Origin: Terriglobales bacterium
GTDB taxonomy: Bacteria; Acidobacteriota; Terriglobia; Terriglobales; Acidobacteriaceae
DNA length: 64,000 nt
Assembly: GCA_035487355.1 (NCBI GenBank)
Contig: DATHMF010000016.1
Coordinates: 1-64,000 of the forward strand
Direction of reading: 5' to 3'
Shown: one piece after another, positions 8,746 to 18,120 of the stretch
How positions within the stretch are numbered: position 1 is the stretch's first letter
Layout: each line of letters opens with the position of its first letter
The notes under the pieces: generated by a model
Told to the model about the DNA's origin: nothing
The model's database searches: none
What the model saw: the letters and a program-made list of their open reading frames with translations, nothing else
Made by a program: the position numbers and the translations under genes

Positions 8746-9381
8746 ATGGCCAGACTGAACAACGATTTGGATGAGAACCTGATTCACAGCGGCAACCCGC
8801 AAGACAGCCTGCTGTATATCCGCCGCACGTTGGATGCGGCTGGGCGACTCAGCACGGTCTCTGGCAGCGGGATCTTTTTTGTAGGCGTACTGGCGCTGGC
8901 CGCGGTGCTTGTAAATGTCCGAATCACTGGAACCCCCTGGGGAGCCGGCGCGCAACCCTACCACAGCTATGCATTGGTGGTTTGGGCGGCCCTGCTGGTG
9001 CTCTCTGCCGCAATCGCTGCCTTCAGCATGGCCAGCAAATCGCGACACACCGGCCTTGTTTTCTGGTCGCCGGTCCTGCGCAAAGCCCTCTGGCCGTTTT
9101 CAGCCCCTATGGCACTGGGGGCAATCTTGAGTGCCGCTGTTATTCGCGCCCAGAATCCCGAATTCTTACCTGTGATCTGGCTGGGATGTTACGGCGCCGC
9201 CCTTACGGCTGCGGGTGTGATGTCGGTCTCTCCCGTCCGGTGGATGGGTATTTCATTTCTTGTGCTGGCGTTATCCGCGGTTTTTCTGCCGGCCTCGGCA
9301 GGCCTGGCACTGCTGGCAGCAGGTTTTGGCATGCTGCACATCATCTTTGGCGCTTATATTCATTGGAGGCACGATGGCTAA
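8746..9381 (+). CDS. Integral membrane protein of unknown function
   Basis: A 211-residue protein with a soluble N-terminus (about 35 residues, IRRTLDAAGRLSTVSGSG) and about six hydrophobic segments, the first near residues 42-60 and the last ending in MLHIIFGAYIHWRHDG. I do not recognise a named family beyond a general resemblance to acidobacterial membrane proteins encoded before winged-helix regulators. Its stop overlaps the start of the regulator gene by eight bases (ATGGCTAA), so the two are translationally coupled. The operator and promoter at 8686-8734 lie directly upstream. A role as sensor or partner of the regulator is possible but unproven. Confidence 0.75.
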   Translation: MARLNNDLDENLIHSGNPQDSLLYIRRTLDAAGRLSTVSGSGIFFVGVLALAAVLVNVRITGTPWGAGAQPYHSYALVVWAALLVLSAAIAAFSMASKSRHTGLVFWSPVLRKALWPFSAPMALGAILSAAVIRAQNPEFLPVIWLGCYGAALTAAGVMSVSPVRWMGISFLVLALSAVFLPASAGLALLAAGFGMLHIIFGAYIHWRHDG

Positions 9382-9754
9382 ACACCGACGCTCTTCCCCG
9401 CCGGCTCCATCCGATCTGGACCAGCTTATTCACGAGCGCCTCCGCCTGGGAATTGTGTGCACTCTGGCCATGCATGACTCGCTGACCTTCACCGAGCTGC
9501 GTGACCTGCTGCAGACCACCGACGGCAACCTCAGCGTGCAAGCGCGCCGGTTGGAAGAGGCGGGATATATCACCTGCGTCAAGCGCTTTGAGGGCCGCAA
9601 ACCCAAGACCACCTATAAGCTCACGGCACGCGGTCGCGCGGCGCTCGAAGACTATCTGGAAGTCTTGTCAGAGATGCTGCCGCATTCTTCGCAGCACAGC
9701 AAATCTGCGGCAAACGCGCGGCTTTCCCTGCGTACTTTAACGGCTGAAAGTTAG
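9374..9754 (+). CDS. Winged-helix transcriptional regulator (HTH_34-type)
   Basis: A 126-residue DNA-binding protein. The pattern LDQLIHERLRLGIVCTLA, then LTFTELRDLLQTTDGNLSVQ (recognition helix), LEEAGYI and a Lys/Arg-rich wing ending in TTYKLTARGRAALEDYL is that of the small winged-helix family Pfam calls HTH_34, related to MarR/ArsR folds. The start at ATG 9374 is set by a GGAGG site five bases upstream and by the overlap with the upstream gene; extending upstream in frame adds a stretch that is only the shadow of that gene. The two similar palindromes at 8686 and 9800 suggest it represses both its own operon and the CreD-like gene. Confidence 0.88.
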   Translation: MAKHRRSSPPAPSDLDQLIHERLRLGIVCTLAMHDSLTFTELRDLLQTTDGNLSVQARRLEEAGYITCVKRFEGRKPKTTYKLTARGRAALEDYLEVLSEMLPHSSQHSKSAANARLSLRTLTAES

Positions 9755-9799
9755 ACTGCAATTGCAATGCGATAAAACGGCGCGGTAGTTTGGCTATCA

Positions 9800-9818
9800 T
9801 ACTTTACCGTGTAAAGTA
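9800..9818. promoter_or_regulatory. Palindromic operator upstream of the CreD-like gene
   Basis: TACTTTAC and GTAAAGTA (perfect 8-base arms, CGT centre) occupy 9800-9818, 15 bases before the ATG at 9834 and directly after a possible -10 (TATCAT, 9795-9800). It matches the site at 8686-8704, and would let a repressor block initiation. Confidence 0.68.
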
Positions 9819-9833
9819 CTTCTGAGAAAACTT

Positions 9834-11084
9834 ATGATAATACGACGCATACTGGCTTTGATCTTAATCTTCGTCTGCGCCACGATTGCATGGATGATTT
9901 TGGGCGCCACAATTTTTTACCGCACCGATGATGTGGATAAGCGGCTGCAAGAGCAGGTAGCCTCCACCTGGGGCAGTCCTCAGGAGCAGACGCCGCCAAC
10001 GGCCGTATACACAGTCCTGACGACGAAAAAGGTACAAAACACATTGCCCGATGGCAAAATCGCGGAGCATACCGAGACCGTGCCCTCAGAGATCTCCCTT
10101 CCCCTCAATGGCACCGACGCTGACGTCAACCTAAATCTTGAATATCGCCAGAAAGGGCTGCTCTGGTACAGCCTCTACAAGGTCACCTTTGGCGGAACGT
10201 TTGACTTTCACAACCCCAGCAGCCAGACAGAAACTGTACTCTTCCGCGTCAAATTTCCCGCGCAACAGGCCATCTATGACGATTTTGTGATGTCCATCAA
10301 TGACGTCCCCGCGTCTGTAACCAACGAGGAAGGCGTAGCCACGGCAACCGCTTCCGTCCCTGCTGGGAGCGATGCCCGCCTGCGTGTGAGTTATCGCTCG
10401 CAGGGCCTGACGAGCTGGTACTACAGCTTTGGCGGCAGTGTGGCGCAGGTGCGAAAATTTCGCCTGCACATGACCACCGACTTCAAAGAGATAGATTTCC
10501 CGGAGAACACGCTTTCCCCCACCGAGAAGCAGGCAACGGACAAAGGCTGGAACCTGACCTGGGCCTACAACAACCTGGTTTCCGGATTCAACATCGGCAT
10601 GCCCATGCCGCAAAAGCTGCAGCCCGGACCGCTGGCCGGACAAATCAGCTTGTTTGCTCCCGTGTCGCTGTTCTTCTTCTTTTTTCTGATGTTCATCATT
10701 ACCACAATGCGCGGGATTGACCTGCATCCCATGAATTATTTCTTCCTCGCAGGCGCTTTCTTTGCCTTTCATCTGCTGCTGGCCTACACGGCAGACCTGA
10801 TTTCATTGCACCTGGCGTTCATTATCTGTTCGCTGGTCTCCATGTTTCTGGTCATCAGCTATCTGCGGCTGGCAGTTGGAATTCGTTTTGCCGCGGTGGA
10901 AGCCGGACTGGCGCAGTTTGTCTATCTCATCCTGTTTTCCTATGCCTTCTTCTTCAAGGGACTTACAGGATTGACCATCACCATCGGCGCTATCGTGACG
11001 CTCTTTGTTGTGATGCAGATGACGGGAAGAATTCGCTGGTCGGAGAAGTTTGCGGAGCAGAAGCCGGTGGCGAGAACGCTTTAG
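9834..11084 (+). CDS. CreD-like inner membrane protein
   Basis: A 416-residue protein with one N-terminal membrane segment (residues about 5-27), a large extracytoplasmic domain (about 30-275, with GLLWYSLYKVTFGGTFDF resembling the CreD periplasmic region) and a C-terminal bundle of about six helices ending in GLTGLTITIGAIVTLFVVMQ and TGRIRW. This order and the final motif are those of CreD (E. coli CreD is about 450 residues), a protein tied to envelope integrity; its molecular role is not known. The palindrome just upstream suggests control by the winged-helix regulator. The 3' end overlaps the convergent phosphatase gene by four bases. Confidence 0.82.
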   Translation: MIIRRILALILIFVCATIAWMILGATIFYRTDDVDKRLQEQVASTWGSPQEQTPPTAVYTVLTTKKVQNTLPDGKIAEHTETVPSEISLPLNGTDADVNLNLEYRQKGLLWYSLYKVTFGGTFDFHNPSSQTETVLFRVKFPAQQAIYDDFVMSINDVPASVTNEEGVATATASVPAGSDARLRVSYRSQGLTSWYYSFGGSVAQVRKFRLHMTTDFKEIDFPENTLSPTEKQATDKGWNLTWAYNNLVSGFNIGMPMPQKLQPGPLAGQISLFAPVSLFFFFFLMFIITTMRGIDLHPMNYFFLAGAFFAFHLLLAYTADLISLHLAFIICSLVSMFLVISYLRLAVGIRFAAVEAGLAQFVYLILFSYAFFFKGLTGLTITIGAIVTLFVVMQMTGRIRWSEKFAEQKPVARTL

Positions 11085-12736
11085 CCCTTGTAAACCAGAT
11101 CCACCACGGTGCAATCGTCTTCAAAGGCCGACTCCGCACAGAACTGGATGACGCTTTGCAAAAGATTTTCCACCGGAGAATGCGAAGTAGCGGCGGCCTG
11201 CAGGCGTTCATCGCCGTAGAATTCGCCCTTAGCATTCTGCGCTTCGGTGATGCCATCGCTGAAGAGCACAATGCGGTCGCCGGGTTGAAGCTTCAACGTA
11301 GCGCTGGCATAGACCGCATCGGGCATCAGACCAACCGGCACCGAAGCATCTTCCAGCCGCGAAGCGCCATTGCTTCTTACCAGGATCGGCGCGACGTGCC
11401 CGCAGTTCATGTATTCCAAACTGCCCTCGCGGGTAAGGCGGGTCAGGATCACGGTTGCGAACTTGCCATCCAGGTTTTTCTGGCACAAGTAGCTGTTGGT
11501 CGCCTTCATAATTTCGGGAAGCGTGACGTTATTGGTGAGCTGGGAGTAGATCATGCCCTGCAAGATCGAGGCCAGCAAGGCGGCGGAAATTCCCTTTCCG
11601 CAAACATCCGCCACGATCACCGCCAGGCCGTCGCGGGTCATAACCACATCAAAAAAGTCTCCGCCGATCTCTTTGCAGGGAATGCTGCGCGCGCGCACCG
11701 TAGCAAAACCCAGTTCAGGAATGTTGACGGCCATCAGGCGCTGCTGGATGGAAGACGCAATGTTCAGCTCCTGCTGCACCTTACGCGTCTCTTCTTCCGC
11801 CTGCACCAGCTTGGCGTTTTCCAATAATGAAGCCGCTTCCGTAGCGATGGCGCGCAGAACATCGCCGTTCGTAGCGGAGAAATCGGTACCGATCGTGCGG
11901 CTGTCGAGATAAAGCACTCCCGCACACTCTTCGGGTACGTTGGCCTGAGAAGCTTTCTTTTCACGAAGCTTGGATTTGCGCAACGGAATGCAGATGATGG
12001 TACGCAGCTCGTTGGCCACAATGCTGCTGCGCTGCGTCAACTGGCTGGATTTGAGCGCATCCTGCACCAGAAATTCGGAGGTCGTGTTTGCCGCCTCTTC
12101 CAGCAATGAACGCGAGATGGTACCGTCGTCCGTTAAGGGAACGCCCTGCGCATTCTGCCCTACCGCCAGCTTGAGCTGGCCTTCTTCATCCAATAGAAAT
12201 ACGTATCCACGCTCGGCGCGCGTCAGCTTGAGCGTGGTGTCAATCAAGGTTAAAAGCACGTCTTTCAATACGCCGGCGGTATTGAGCTTGCGGGCGGCTT
12301 CCAGGAAGAACGTCAACATCTCCAGGTCGGATTTCGGGGCGTGTCCGGGAAGCGCCGTCACCTGGTTGAGGAATTCGCGGGTGGTAGACGTGGGTTTATC
12401 GGGGCTGAAGATCAGGAAGCCGGCAGCAGGCACTCCGAACTCCAGACGGTCGTTCGGTTCCAGACGCCTGCGCTGAATGCGCTCCCCATTGATGTAAGTC
12501 CCATGCTTGCTGTCGTGGTCTATGAGGTAGTAGTCATTCAGCTCCTGCACGATGGTGGCGTGATCGCGCGAGACGTGGGGGTTCTTCAACACAATATGGT
12601 TGTTCGCCCTTCTGCCGATGGAGAGGGGCGTGCCCTCAATGGGAACGGTCTGCTGTTTGCCATCCCTGATCAACAGCAGATAGGGCCGTGCACCCGCAGA
12701 CGATGTAGGTTGTGAAACAGCGCCACTGGAGGACAT
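11081..12736 (-). CDS. FHA-GAF-SpoIIE serine phosphatase
   Basis: A 551-residue signalling protein with three domains in order. An FHA domain (about residues 18-105) has SIGRRANNHIVL and the HVSRDHA and HGTYING loops that bind phosphothreonine. A GAF domain (about 145-310) shows the RGYVFLLDEEGQL strand. A PP2C/SpoIIE phosphatase domain (about 345-551) has IGGDFFDV, VADVCGKGISAALLA and ILFSDGITEA-type metal-binding aspartates (here IVLFSDGITEAQN). Such RsbU-like proteins dephosphorylate anti-sigma-factor antagonists; the FHA domain could dock a phosphorylated partner made by a Ser/Thr kinase such as that at 19990. It converges with the CreD-like gene. Confidence 0.92.
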   Translation of the reverse strand: MSSSGAVSQPTSSAGARPYLLLIRDGKQQTVPIEGTPLSIGRRANNHIVLKNPHVSRDHATIVQELNDYYLIDHDSKHGTYINGERIQRRRLEPNDRLEFGVPAAGFLIFSPDKPTSTTREFLNQVTALPGHAPKSDLEMLTFFLEAARKLNTAGVLKDVLLTLIDTTLKLTRAERGYVFLLDEEGQLKLAVGQNAQGVPLTDDGTISRSLLEEAANTTSEFLVQDALKSSQLTQRSSIVANELRTIICIPLRKSKLREKKASQANVPEECAGVLYLDSRTIGTDFSATNGDVLRAIATEAASLLENAKLVQAEEETRKVQQELNIASSIQQRLMAVNIPELGFATVRARSIPCKEIGGDFFDVVMTRDGLAVIVADVCGKGISAALLASILQGMIYSQLTNNVTLPEIMKATNSYLCQKNLDGKFATVILTRLTREGSLEYMNCGHVAPILVRSNGASRLEDASVPVGLMPDAVYASATLKLQPGDRIVLFSDGITEAQNAKGEFYGDERLQAAATSHSPVENLLQSVIQFCAESAFEDDCTVVDLVYKG

Positions 12737-12919
12737 CTTGCTTATTCTCTGGAAAAAGGCCTTTGGCCAGAGCTTATCACAACCGCCTGCAGGATTTTGT
12801 TGCTTTATTCTTTTTTGGGCCTAGTAGATGCCAATAAGGGTAACTAGCGGAGATAAGAACGCAGTTCGGGCAGATGAATAATTTTTAATCATTGCTTCGT
12901 ATGATCTGTATTGCGATGA

Positions 12920-13381
12920 CTAATCCGCGCCTGGACGTTCTTTCTGGCGGCATTTGGAACACACCCCGCCAAATTCCAGCCGGCCGGTCTTGATGCCGAA
13001 ATCGCACTCCTGTTCCACCTGCTCGCAGAGTTTTGTGAAAAGTGGGGTCTGAAATTCCTGGATTTCCCCGCAACGAAAGCAGGCCAGATGAATATGGCTG
13101 CGCAGGCGCGTAACCTCGTAGTAATGCTTCTCTCCCTCGATGTGCATCAGGTCAAGCTCATCCACCAGGCCAAAGCGCTTGAGTAACGTAAGCGTACGGT
13201 AAATCGTCGCCAGGTTAATGCGTGGGTCTTTGCGCACGGCCAGCTTCCACAACGATTCCGCGTCGAGATGGCGTGAGGATGCCTGGATCAACTCCAGCAC
13301 AATCTCGCGCTGGTGCGTCATACGCACGCCCCGGTCGGTCAACTCATCGCGCAGGTTCTTCCTGGGAGCCAGTTGTTCCAT
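12920..13381 (-). CDS. Fur family transcriptional regulator
   Basis: A 153-residue metalloregulator. The N-terminal winged helix has GVRMTHQREIVLELI and the recognition region INLATIYRTLTLLKRFGLV. The dimerisation domain has HYYEVTRLRSHIHLACFRCG, giving the regulatory histidines, and two Cys-x-x-Cys pairs (CFRCG and CSKCR) that should hold structural zinc, as in PerR and Fur. The ATG at 13381 has AGGTG seven bases upstream; a GTG at 13390 is an alternative that adds three residues. Which metal or peroxide signal it reads cannot be decided from the sequence. It stands just downstream of the transhydrogenase operon on the same strand. Confidence 0.92.
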   Translation of the reverse strand: MEQLAPRKNLRDELTDRGVRMTHQREIVLELIQASSRHLDAESLWKLAVRKDPRINLATIYRTLTLLKRFGLVDELDLMHIEGEKHYYEVTRLRSHIHLACFRCGEIQEFQTPLFTKLCEQVEQECDFGIKTGRLEFGGVCSKCRQKERPGAD

Positions 13382-13429
13382 GGCAAGCACCTAAAAATAC
13401 AATTTTGACTGCAACGCTTTGGGGTTAGC

Positions 13430-14824
13430 TTACGCGTGCACTGCCGACAGCTCTTTCACAATACTGGTGAGGAACGCCTTGGCGTCGCCGAAGAGCATTA
13501 GCGTCTTATCCAGGTAATAGAGCTCGTTATCAATACCGGCGAAGCCTGGGTTCATGCTGCGCTTGATGACCATCACGGTGCGCGCCTGATCGGTATTGAG
13601 AATCGGCATTCCGTAAATGGGACTGCCCTTGTCGTGGCGCGCGGCGGGGTTGGTGACATCGTTGGCGCCGATTACCAAAGCGACGTCTGCCTGTGGGAAC
13701 TCTCCGTTAATGTCATCCATTTCGAACAGCTTCTCGTAAGGAATGTCGGCCTCGGCCAAGAGAACATTCATGTGGCCGGGCATGCGTCCGGCGACCGGAT
13801 GGATGGCAAAGCGCACGTCCACGCCCCGCTTAGTGAGTAAATCGTATAGTTCGCGCAGCTTGTGCTGCGCCTGCGCCACCGCCAATCCATATCCGGGAAC
13901 TACAATCACCAACTGGGAAGAATTGAGCATCTCCGCAGCTTCCTCCGGACTAGCCGAGCGCACCGGCTTCTGCTCGACCTTGGCGGCGGAAACCTGCAGT
14001 TGCCCGAAGGCGCCGAACAACACATTCGTAAACGACCGGTTCATGGCCTTGCACATGATGACCGACAGAATGAAACCGGAGGCGCCATCGAGAGCGCCGG
14101 CCACGACCAGCACCTTGCTGTTGAGCACGAGGCCCAGCAGGGCAGCCGAGAAGCCCGCGTACGAGTTCAAAAGCGAAATGACCGTGGGCATGTCGGCACC
14201 GCCAATGGGAGTGACCAGCATGACCCCGAAGACCAGAGCAACGACCACCATGGCGTTAAAGACGTGCGTGTATTCCGGATGGATTACGAGAATCAGCATC
14301 AGGATAATCGCCGTGCCGAGCACAGAGAGGCTGACGAAGTTCTGTCCTTTATATGTAATGGGGCGCTGCGGCAGAATTTCCTGCAATTTGCCTGCGGCGA
14401 TCAAGCTGCCGGTGACTGTGAGCGAACCGATGATGACTTCCAGGCCGATCTCCACCATCTGAAACCGGCTGAGGTTGTGAGCACCGATACCCACGTAATA
14501 CTCAGCGATGCCAATAATCGCGGCGGACAAGGCGCCGAAGGCGTGGCTTAAGGCTGTCCGTTGCGGCACAGCGGTGGTTTTCACCATGCCGAGAGGCACA
14601 CCAACAGCCGCGCCGATGATCAAAGCGATGATGATCCATTTGTAGTGGGAGACTTGGGGATCGAAGAGCGTGGCTACGACAGCCAGGCCGGAGGCAATCT
14701 CGCCAATGAGAACGCCGCGCATGGCGGAGGCAGGGGAACTCAGCCATTTGAGCGCGAGAATAAACCCCACGACCGCGACGATGTAGGTGATATCAATGAG
14801 CTGCTGCGTCGCCACAGGATTCAT
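13430..14824 (-). CDS. pntB: NAD(P) transhydrogenase, beta subunit
   Basis: A 464-residue membrane protein forming domain II (about residues 5-270, eight to nine helices) and the NADP-binding domain III (about 285-464) of proton-translocating transhydrogenase. Domain III landmarks are VVPGYGLAVAQAQH, FAIHPVAGRMPGHMNVLLAEA, GANDVTNPAA and VIKRSMNPGFAGIDNELYY-like text. The complex passes hydride from NADH to NADP+ using the proton gradient and so supplies NADPH. The start ATG overlaps the stop of the preceding gene as ATGA, which implies translational coupling. All parts of the family are present and the length is normal. Confidence 0.96.
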   Translation of the reverse strand: MNPVATQQLIDITYIVAVVGFILALKWLSSPASAMRGVLIGEIASGLAVVATLFDPQVSHYKWIIIALIIGAAVGVPLGMVKTTAVPQRTALSHAFGALSAAIIGIAEYYVGIGAHNLSRFQMVEIGLEVIIGSLTVTGSLIAAGKLQEILPQRPITYKGQNFVSLSVLGTAIILMLILVIHPEYTHVFNAMVVVALVFGVMLVTPIGGADMPTVISLLNSYAGFSAALLGLVLNSKVLVVAGALDGASGFILSVIMCKAMNRSFTNVLFGAFGQLQVSAAKVEQKPVRSASPEEAAEMLNSSQLVIVVPGYGLAVAQAQHKLRELYDLLTKRGVDVRFAIHPVAGRMPGHMNVLLAEADIPYEKLFEMDDINGEFPQADVALVIGANDVTNPAARHDKGSPIYGMPILNTDQARTVMVIKRSMNPGFAGIDNELYYLDKTLMLFGDAKAFLTSIVKELSAVHA

Positions 14825-15117
14825 TGCTTCTTCGCCTTTCCGGTCTTGAACATGTGCAGCATGCGGTCGGTGATAATGAACCCGCCGACCATGTTGCTGA
14901 AGGAAGCCGCTATAGCAATCAATCCAAGCGTGGTCGAGAGACTGGTTTCATGCCGGCCGGCAATGATGATGGCGGCAACCACAACGATAGCGTCGAGCGC
15001 ATTGGTCAGCGACATCAGCGGAGTATGCAGGAGCGGAGACACCCGCTTGATCAGCTCAAAGCCGAGAAACCCTGACAAGATGAAAACAATGATTAACGAT
15101 AGATCAAGATGTTCCAC
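14821..15117 (-). CDS. pntAB: NAD(P) transhydrogenase, alpha subunit part 2 (membrane)
   Basis: A 98-residue membrane subunit carrying the helices that in E. coli are fused to the end of PntA. It begins VEHLDLSLIIVFILSGFLGF and contains KRVSPLLHTPLMSLTNAL, the conserved part of this domain, with three to four membrane segments. I place the start at GTG 15117 because AGGAGG stands about eight bases before it and the residues upstream in frame do not resemble the family and overlap pntAA. It lies 13 bases after the pntAA stop and overlaps pntB by four bases. A split alpha subunit is common outside the enterobacteria. Confidence 0.93.
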   Translation of the reverse strand: MEHLDLSLIIVFILSGFLGFELIKRVSPLLHTPLMSLTNALDAIVVVAAIIIAGRHETSLSTTLGLIAIAASFSNMVGGFIITDRMLHMFKTGKAKKQ

Positions 15118-15130
15118 CGGATGACTCCTC

Positions 15131-16303
15131 CTATGACGATTGTTTTGCCTGTCCCAGCAACTCGCGCACGCGTGGATTGACCACTTCCCCACCGTGCGTC
15201 ACCAGCGTCTCGCGTGTGATCTCATCCTGCTGGTCAATGTTCACGGCGCCGTCTTTAATAAGGTGGCGCAGGAATGTGGCGACGTTGCGGGCATACATCT
15301 GACTGGCATGAAACGGTATGGAAGAAGGAACATTGAGCGGACCCATGATGCTCACTCCACCTTCGACGATGGTGCGGCCGGGCTGCGTAAGCTCGCAATT
15401 CCCGCCACGCTCCGCAGCCAGGTCCACGATGACCGACCCCGGGGTCATGCCGGCCACCATGTCGCGCGTAATGAGAATCGGCGCCTTCTTGCCGGGAACC
15501 GCGGCGGTGGAGATGACCACATCCTGCTGACGCACGACCTCGGTAAGAAGCTCGCGCTGCTTGCGATAGAACTCTTCGCCCAGCTCCTTGGCGTAACCGC
15601 CTTTGTCTTCTGCCTGGGCGGCATCCAGTTCGACGGCGACAAACTTCGCCCCTAAGCTTTCAATCTGCTCCCGCACAGCGCTACGCACATCGTAGGCATG
15701 TACGACTGCTCCCAGCCGCCGGGCCGTAGCAATGGCCTGCAATCCGGCGACCCCTGCGCCGAGCACAAAAGCGCGCGCCGAAGTGATAGTGCCGGCAGCG
15801 GTCATCAGCATGGGAAACATGCGCGGGAGAGCATCAGCGGCCATGATGACTGCCTTATAGCCGGCAATGGTAGCCATGGATGAAAGCACGTCCATGCTTT
15901 GCGCACGGGTGATGCGCGGGATAAGCTCCATGGCAAAGCTGGTAACGCCCCGCGTGGCCAGCTCGGCATATGCCGTTCCAGCGCTAAGCGGCTCTCCAAA
16001 GCCAATCAGCACCTGGCCAGAGCGCAATAGAGGCAGGTCAGCACGGCCGGCTTCAGGACTGGCTCCCGGAGTGCGTACTTGCAAGACCACGGCGGCGGAA
16101 GCGAACACCTCGGCGCGGTCCTTGGCTATACGTGCGCCCTTCTGTTGGTACTCCGAATCGGGAAAACCGGCAGGAACGCCGGCGCCTGGCTGAATGAGGA
16201 ATTCGACACTGCTCTTGGCCAGAGTTTCCATGGCGCGTGGTGTCATTGCCACCCGACGCTCACCCGGAAAAGTCTCGGCAGGCACACCAATCGTTAGCGC
16301 CAC
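15131..16303 (-). CDS. pntAA: NAD(P) transhydrogenase, alpha subunit part 1 (NAD-binding)
   Basis: A 390-residue soluble domain I that binds NAD(H). It begins IGVPAETFPGERRVAMTP, typical of the alanine dehydrogenase / transhydrogenase alpha family, and contains RAQSMDVLSSMATIAGYKAV, the Rossmann segment VLGAGVAGLQAIATARRLGA, the mobile-loop-like DKGGYAKELGEEF region and PILITRDMVAGMTPGSVIVD. The presence of the RAQxMD and KGGYAKE features argues for transhydrogenase rather than alanine dehydrogenase, as do the downstream genes. The start is GTG 16303, about ten bases after AAGGAGGA. It is the first gene of the pntAA-pntAB-pntB operon. Confidence 0.95.
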   Translation of the reverse strand: MALTIGVPAETFPGERRVAMTPRAMETLAKSSVEFLIQPGAGVPAGFPDSEYQQKGARIAKDRAEVFASAAVVLQVRTPGASPEAGRADLPLLRSGQVLIGFGEPLSAGTAYAELATRGVTSFAMELIPRITRAQSMDVLSSMATIAGYKAVIMAADALPRMFPMLMTAAGTITSARAFVLGAGVAGLQAIATARRLGAVVHAYDVRSAVREQIESLGAKFVAVELDAAQAEDKGGYAKELGEEFYRKQRELLTEVVRQQDVVISTAAVPGKKAPILITRDMVAGMTPGSVIVDLAAERGGNCELTQPGRTIVEGGVSIMGPLNVPSSIPFHASQMYARNVATFLRHLIKDGAVNIDQQDEITRETLVTHGGEVVNPRVRELLGQAKQSS

Positions 16304-16500
16304 CGGAAGTGTTCCTCCTTTACTTGCAGCAAACTATTCATCATACCTGAGTCGTACACCGCCGACGTGACACGAATCACAAAGTATAAAGGGAGGTCTC
16401 ATTACCCCGCTGTTAAATTTTATCGGAATGGATTGTACCAGAAGGCCTATTGTATAAAGCCTGCCGCCGGGAACATGCTTGGGAAAGCGGGCATAAAAAG

Positions 16501-16541
16501 AATCCAGGGTTCGTGCGAGGCATAGACTCGAACCCTGGATT
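16501..16541 (-). terminator. Rho-independent terminator of glnA
   Basis: AATCCAGGGTTCG (16501-16513) is perfectly complementary to 16529-16541, giving a 13-bp stem with a 15-base loop. On the minus strand the stem is followed by CTTTTTAT, and it lies 14 bases after the glnA stop. Confidence 0.85.
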
Positions 16542-16554
16542 CCCGAAAAGCGGT

Positions 16555-17976
16555 TTAAATATCGAAATACAGGGCAAACTCCCACGGGTGAGGACGCAAC
16601 CGCACCGGATCAAGCTCTTTCTTGCGCTTGTACTCGATCCAGGTTTCGATCAGGTCTTTGGTAAATACACCACCTTCGAGCAGGAATTCGTGGTCTGCTT
16701 CCAGGGCATCCAGCACCTCGCCCAGAGATCCCGGTACAGCCTTGACTTTGGCCTTCTCAGCTGGCTCAAGTTCGTACAGGTCTTTGTCAATGGGCGTCGG
16801 CGGCACGATCTTTTTCTTGATGCCGTCCAATCCAGCCATGAGCAAAGCGGACAGTGCCAGATACGGATTCGCTGAAGGATCGGGCGAGCGGAACTCAAGA
16901 CGCTTTGCCTTCTCACTCTTCGAGTACACCGGAATGCGGACGCAGGCGCTGCGGTTGCGCTGCGAGTACATCAGGTTGATAGGAGCCTCGTAGCCGGGCA
17001 CCAGGCGACGATACGAGTTCGTCGTCGGTGCGCAGAAGGCCAACAACGCCGGGGCATGCGCTAACAGGCCGCCGATGTAGTGGATGGCCATCTCGCTCAA
17101 GTCTGCGTAGCCTCCTTTGCCGTAGAACAGGTTCTTGCCCGCCTTCCACAAGCTCTGGTGGACGTGCATGCCGGAACCGTTGTCCTGGAACAGTGGCTTG
17201 GGCATGAAGGTAACGGTCTTACCATGCTTGTGAGCAACGTTCTTGGCGACGTACTTATACTTCAGCACGTTGTCCGCCATCTTGGTCAAGGTATCGAACT
17301 TCATGTCAATTTCTGTCTGGCCTGCGGTGCCGACTTCATGGTGGTGCACTTCAACCGTAATGCCGATTTTCTCCATGGTCAGCATCATGTCGGAACGGAC
17401 GTCCTGCAATTTGTCCATAGGCGGAACCGGGAAGTAGCCTTCCTTGTAGCGCACCTTGTATCCCAGATTTTTGCCGTCCGCGCCTTCCTTGCCGCTGTTC
17501 CAGAATCCTTCTTCGGAATCAATGTGGTAGTAACCGAAGTTGTAAGACTGGTCGAAGCGCACGCTGTCGAGAATGTAGAACTCCGCTTCGGGCCCGAAAT
17601 AGCATGTATCGGCAAGGCCGATGGCCTTGAGATGTGCTTCGGCTTTCAGCGCAACGTGGCGAGGATCACGGGTATAAGGTTTATTGTGGATTGGTTCGGC
17701 GACGTTACAGATGATGCTCAGCGTCGGCGCGGCCGTGAATGGATCTATGAAGATTGTGTCCGGGTCCGGGTACAGGAGCATGTCGCTTTCATGGATCTCC
17801 TGGAAACCACGAATGCTGGATCCGTCAAAGCCAACGCCATCCGTAAAGGCGCTTTCGTCAAACTCTTTTGCTGAGACTGAGAAGTGCTGCCAGAGACCGG
17901 GAAGATCTATAAACTTCAGGTCAATGACCTGGATACCTTTGTCTTTAATGAATTTTATGACCTCACTAGGTGTCAT
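16555..17976 (-). CDS. glnA: Glutamine synthetase type I
   Basis: A 473-residue GSI subunit that condenses glutamate and ammonia with ATP in the cytoplasm. Motifs in order are [18 protein letters not shown] near residue 50, GPEAEFY, the [11 protein letters not shown] metal site, [11 protein letters not shown] (ATP/ammonia site), [13 protein letters not shown] and RIPVYS, then [16 protein letters not shown]. The segment DKDLYEL near residue 398 holds a tyrosine where GSI-beta enzymes are adenylylated, so control by an adenylyltransferase is likely. The gene follows the porin gene on the same strand with a hairpin between them, and ends at a strong terminator. All catalytic features are intact. 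Confidence 0.97.
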   Translation of the reverse strand: MTPSEVIKFIKDKGIQVIDLKFIDLPGLWQHFSVSAKEFDESAFTDGVGFDGSSIRGFQEIHESDMLLYPDPDTIFIDPFTAAPTLSIICNVAEPIHNKPYTRDPRHVALKAEAHLKAIGLADTCYFGPEAEFYILDSVRFDQSYNFGYYHIDSEEGFWNSGKEGADGKNLGYKVRYKEGYFPVPPMDKLQDVRSDMMLTMEKIGITVEVHHHEVGTAGQTEIDMKFDTLTKMADNVLKYKYVAKNVAHKHGKTVTFMPKPLFQDNGSGMHVHQSLWKAGKNLFYGKGGYADLSEMAIHYIGGLLAHAPALLAFCAPTTNSYRRLVPGYEAPINLMYSQRNRSACVRIPVYSKSEKAKRLEFRSPDPSANPYLALSALLMAGLDGIKKKIVPPTPIDKDLYELEPAEKAKVKAVPGSLGEVLDALEADHEFLLEGGVFTKDLIETWIEYKRKKELDPVRLRPHPWEFALYFDI

Positions 17977-18077
17977 TCCATTCGCCCCCGTATCAATAGT
18001 TTTGAATTTTGGAATTCAGACGCTTGCGCGCCGGGATAAGACTATTATTTCAAGACTTCGAAATCAAATGCTGCGCA

Positions 18078-18108
18078 TCAGCCCGGCAAGAGATATTTGC
18101 CGGGCTGA
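18078..18108 (-). terminator. Hairpin between porin and glnA
   Basis: TCAGCCCGGCAA (18078-18089) pairs perfectly with 18097-18108 around a 7-base loop, 12 bases past the porin stop. No U-tract follows on the minus strand, so it could be a partial terminator or an RNA-stabilising end that lets some transcription run into glnA. Confidence 0.6.
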
Positions 18109-18120
18109 TACGTCACATTA

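Noticed and set aside
10131..10772. Long minus-strand frame (213 codons) inside the CreD-like gene
   Set aside because: It is antisense to a well-supported membrane protein and lacks a ribosome site; long shadow frames are expected in this base composition.
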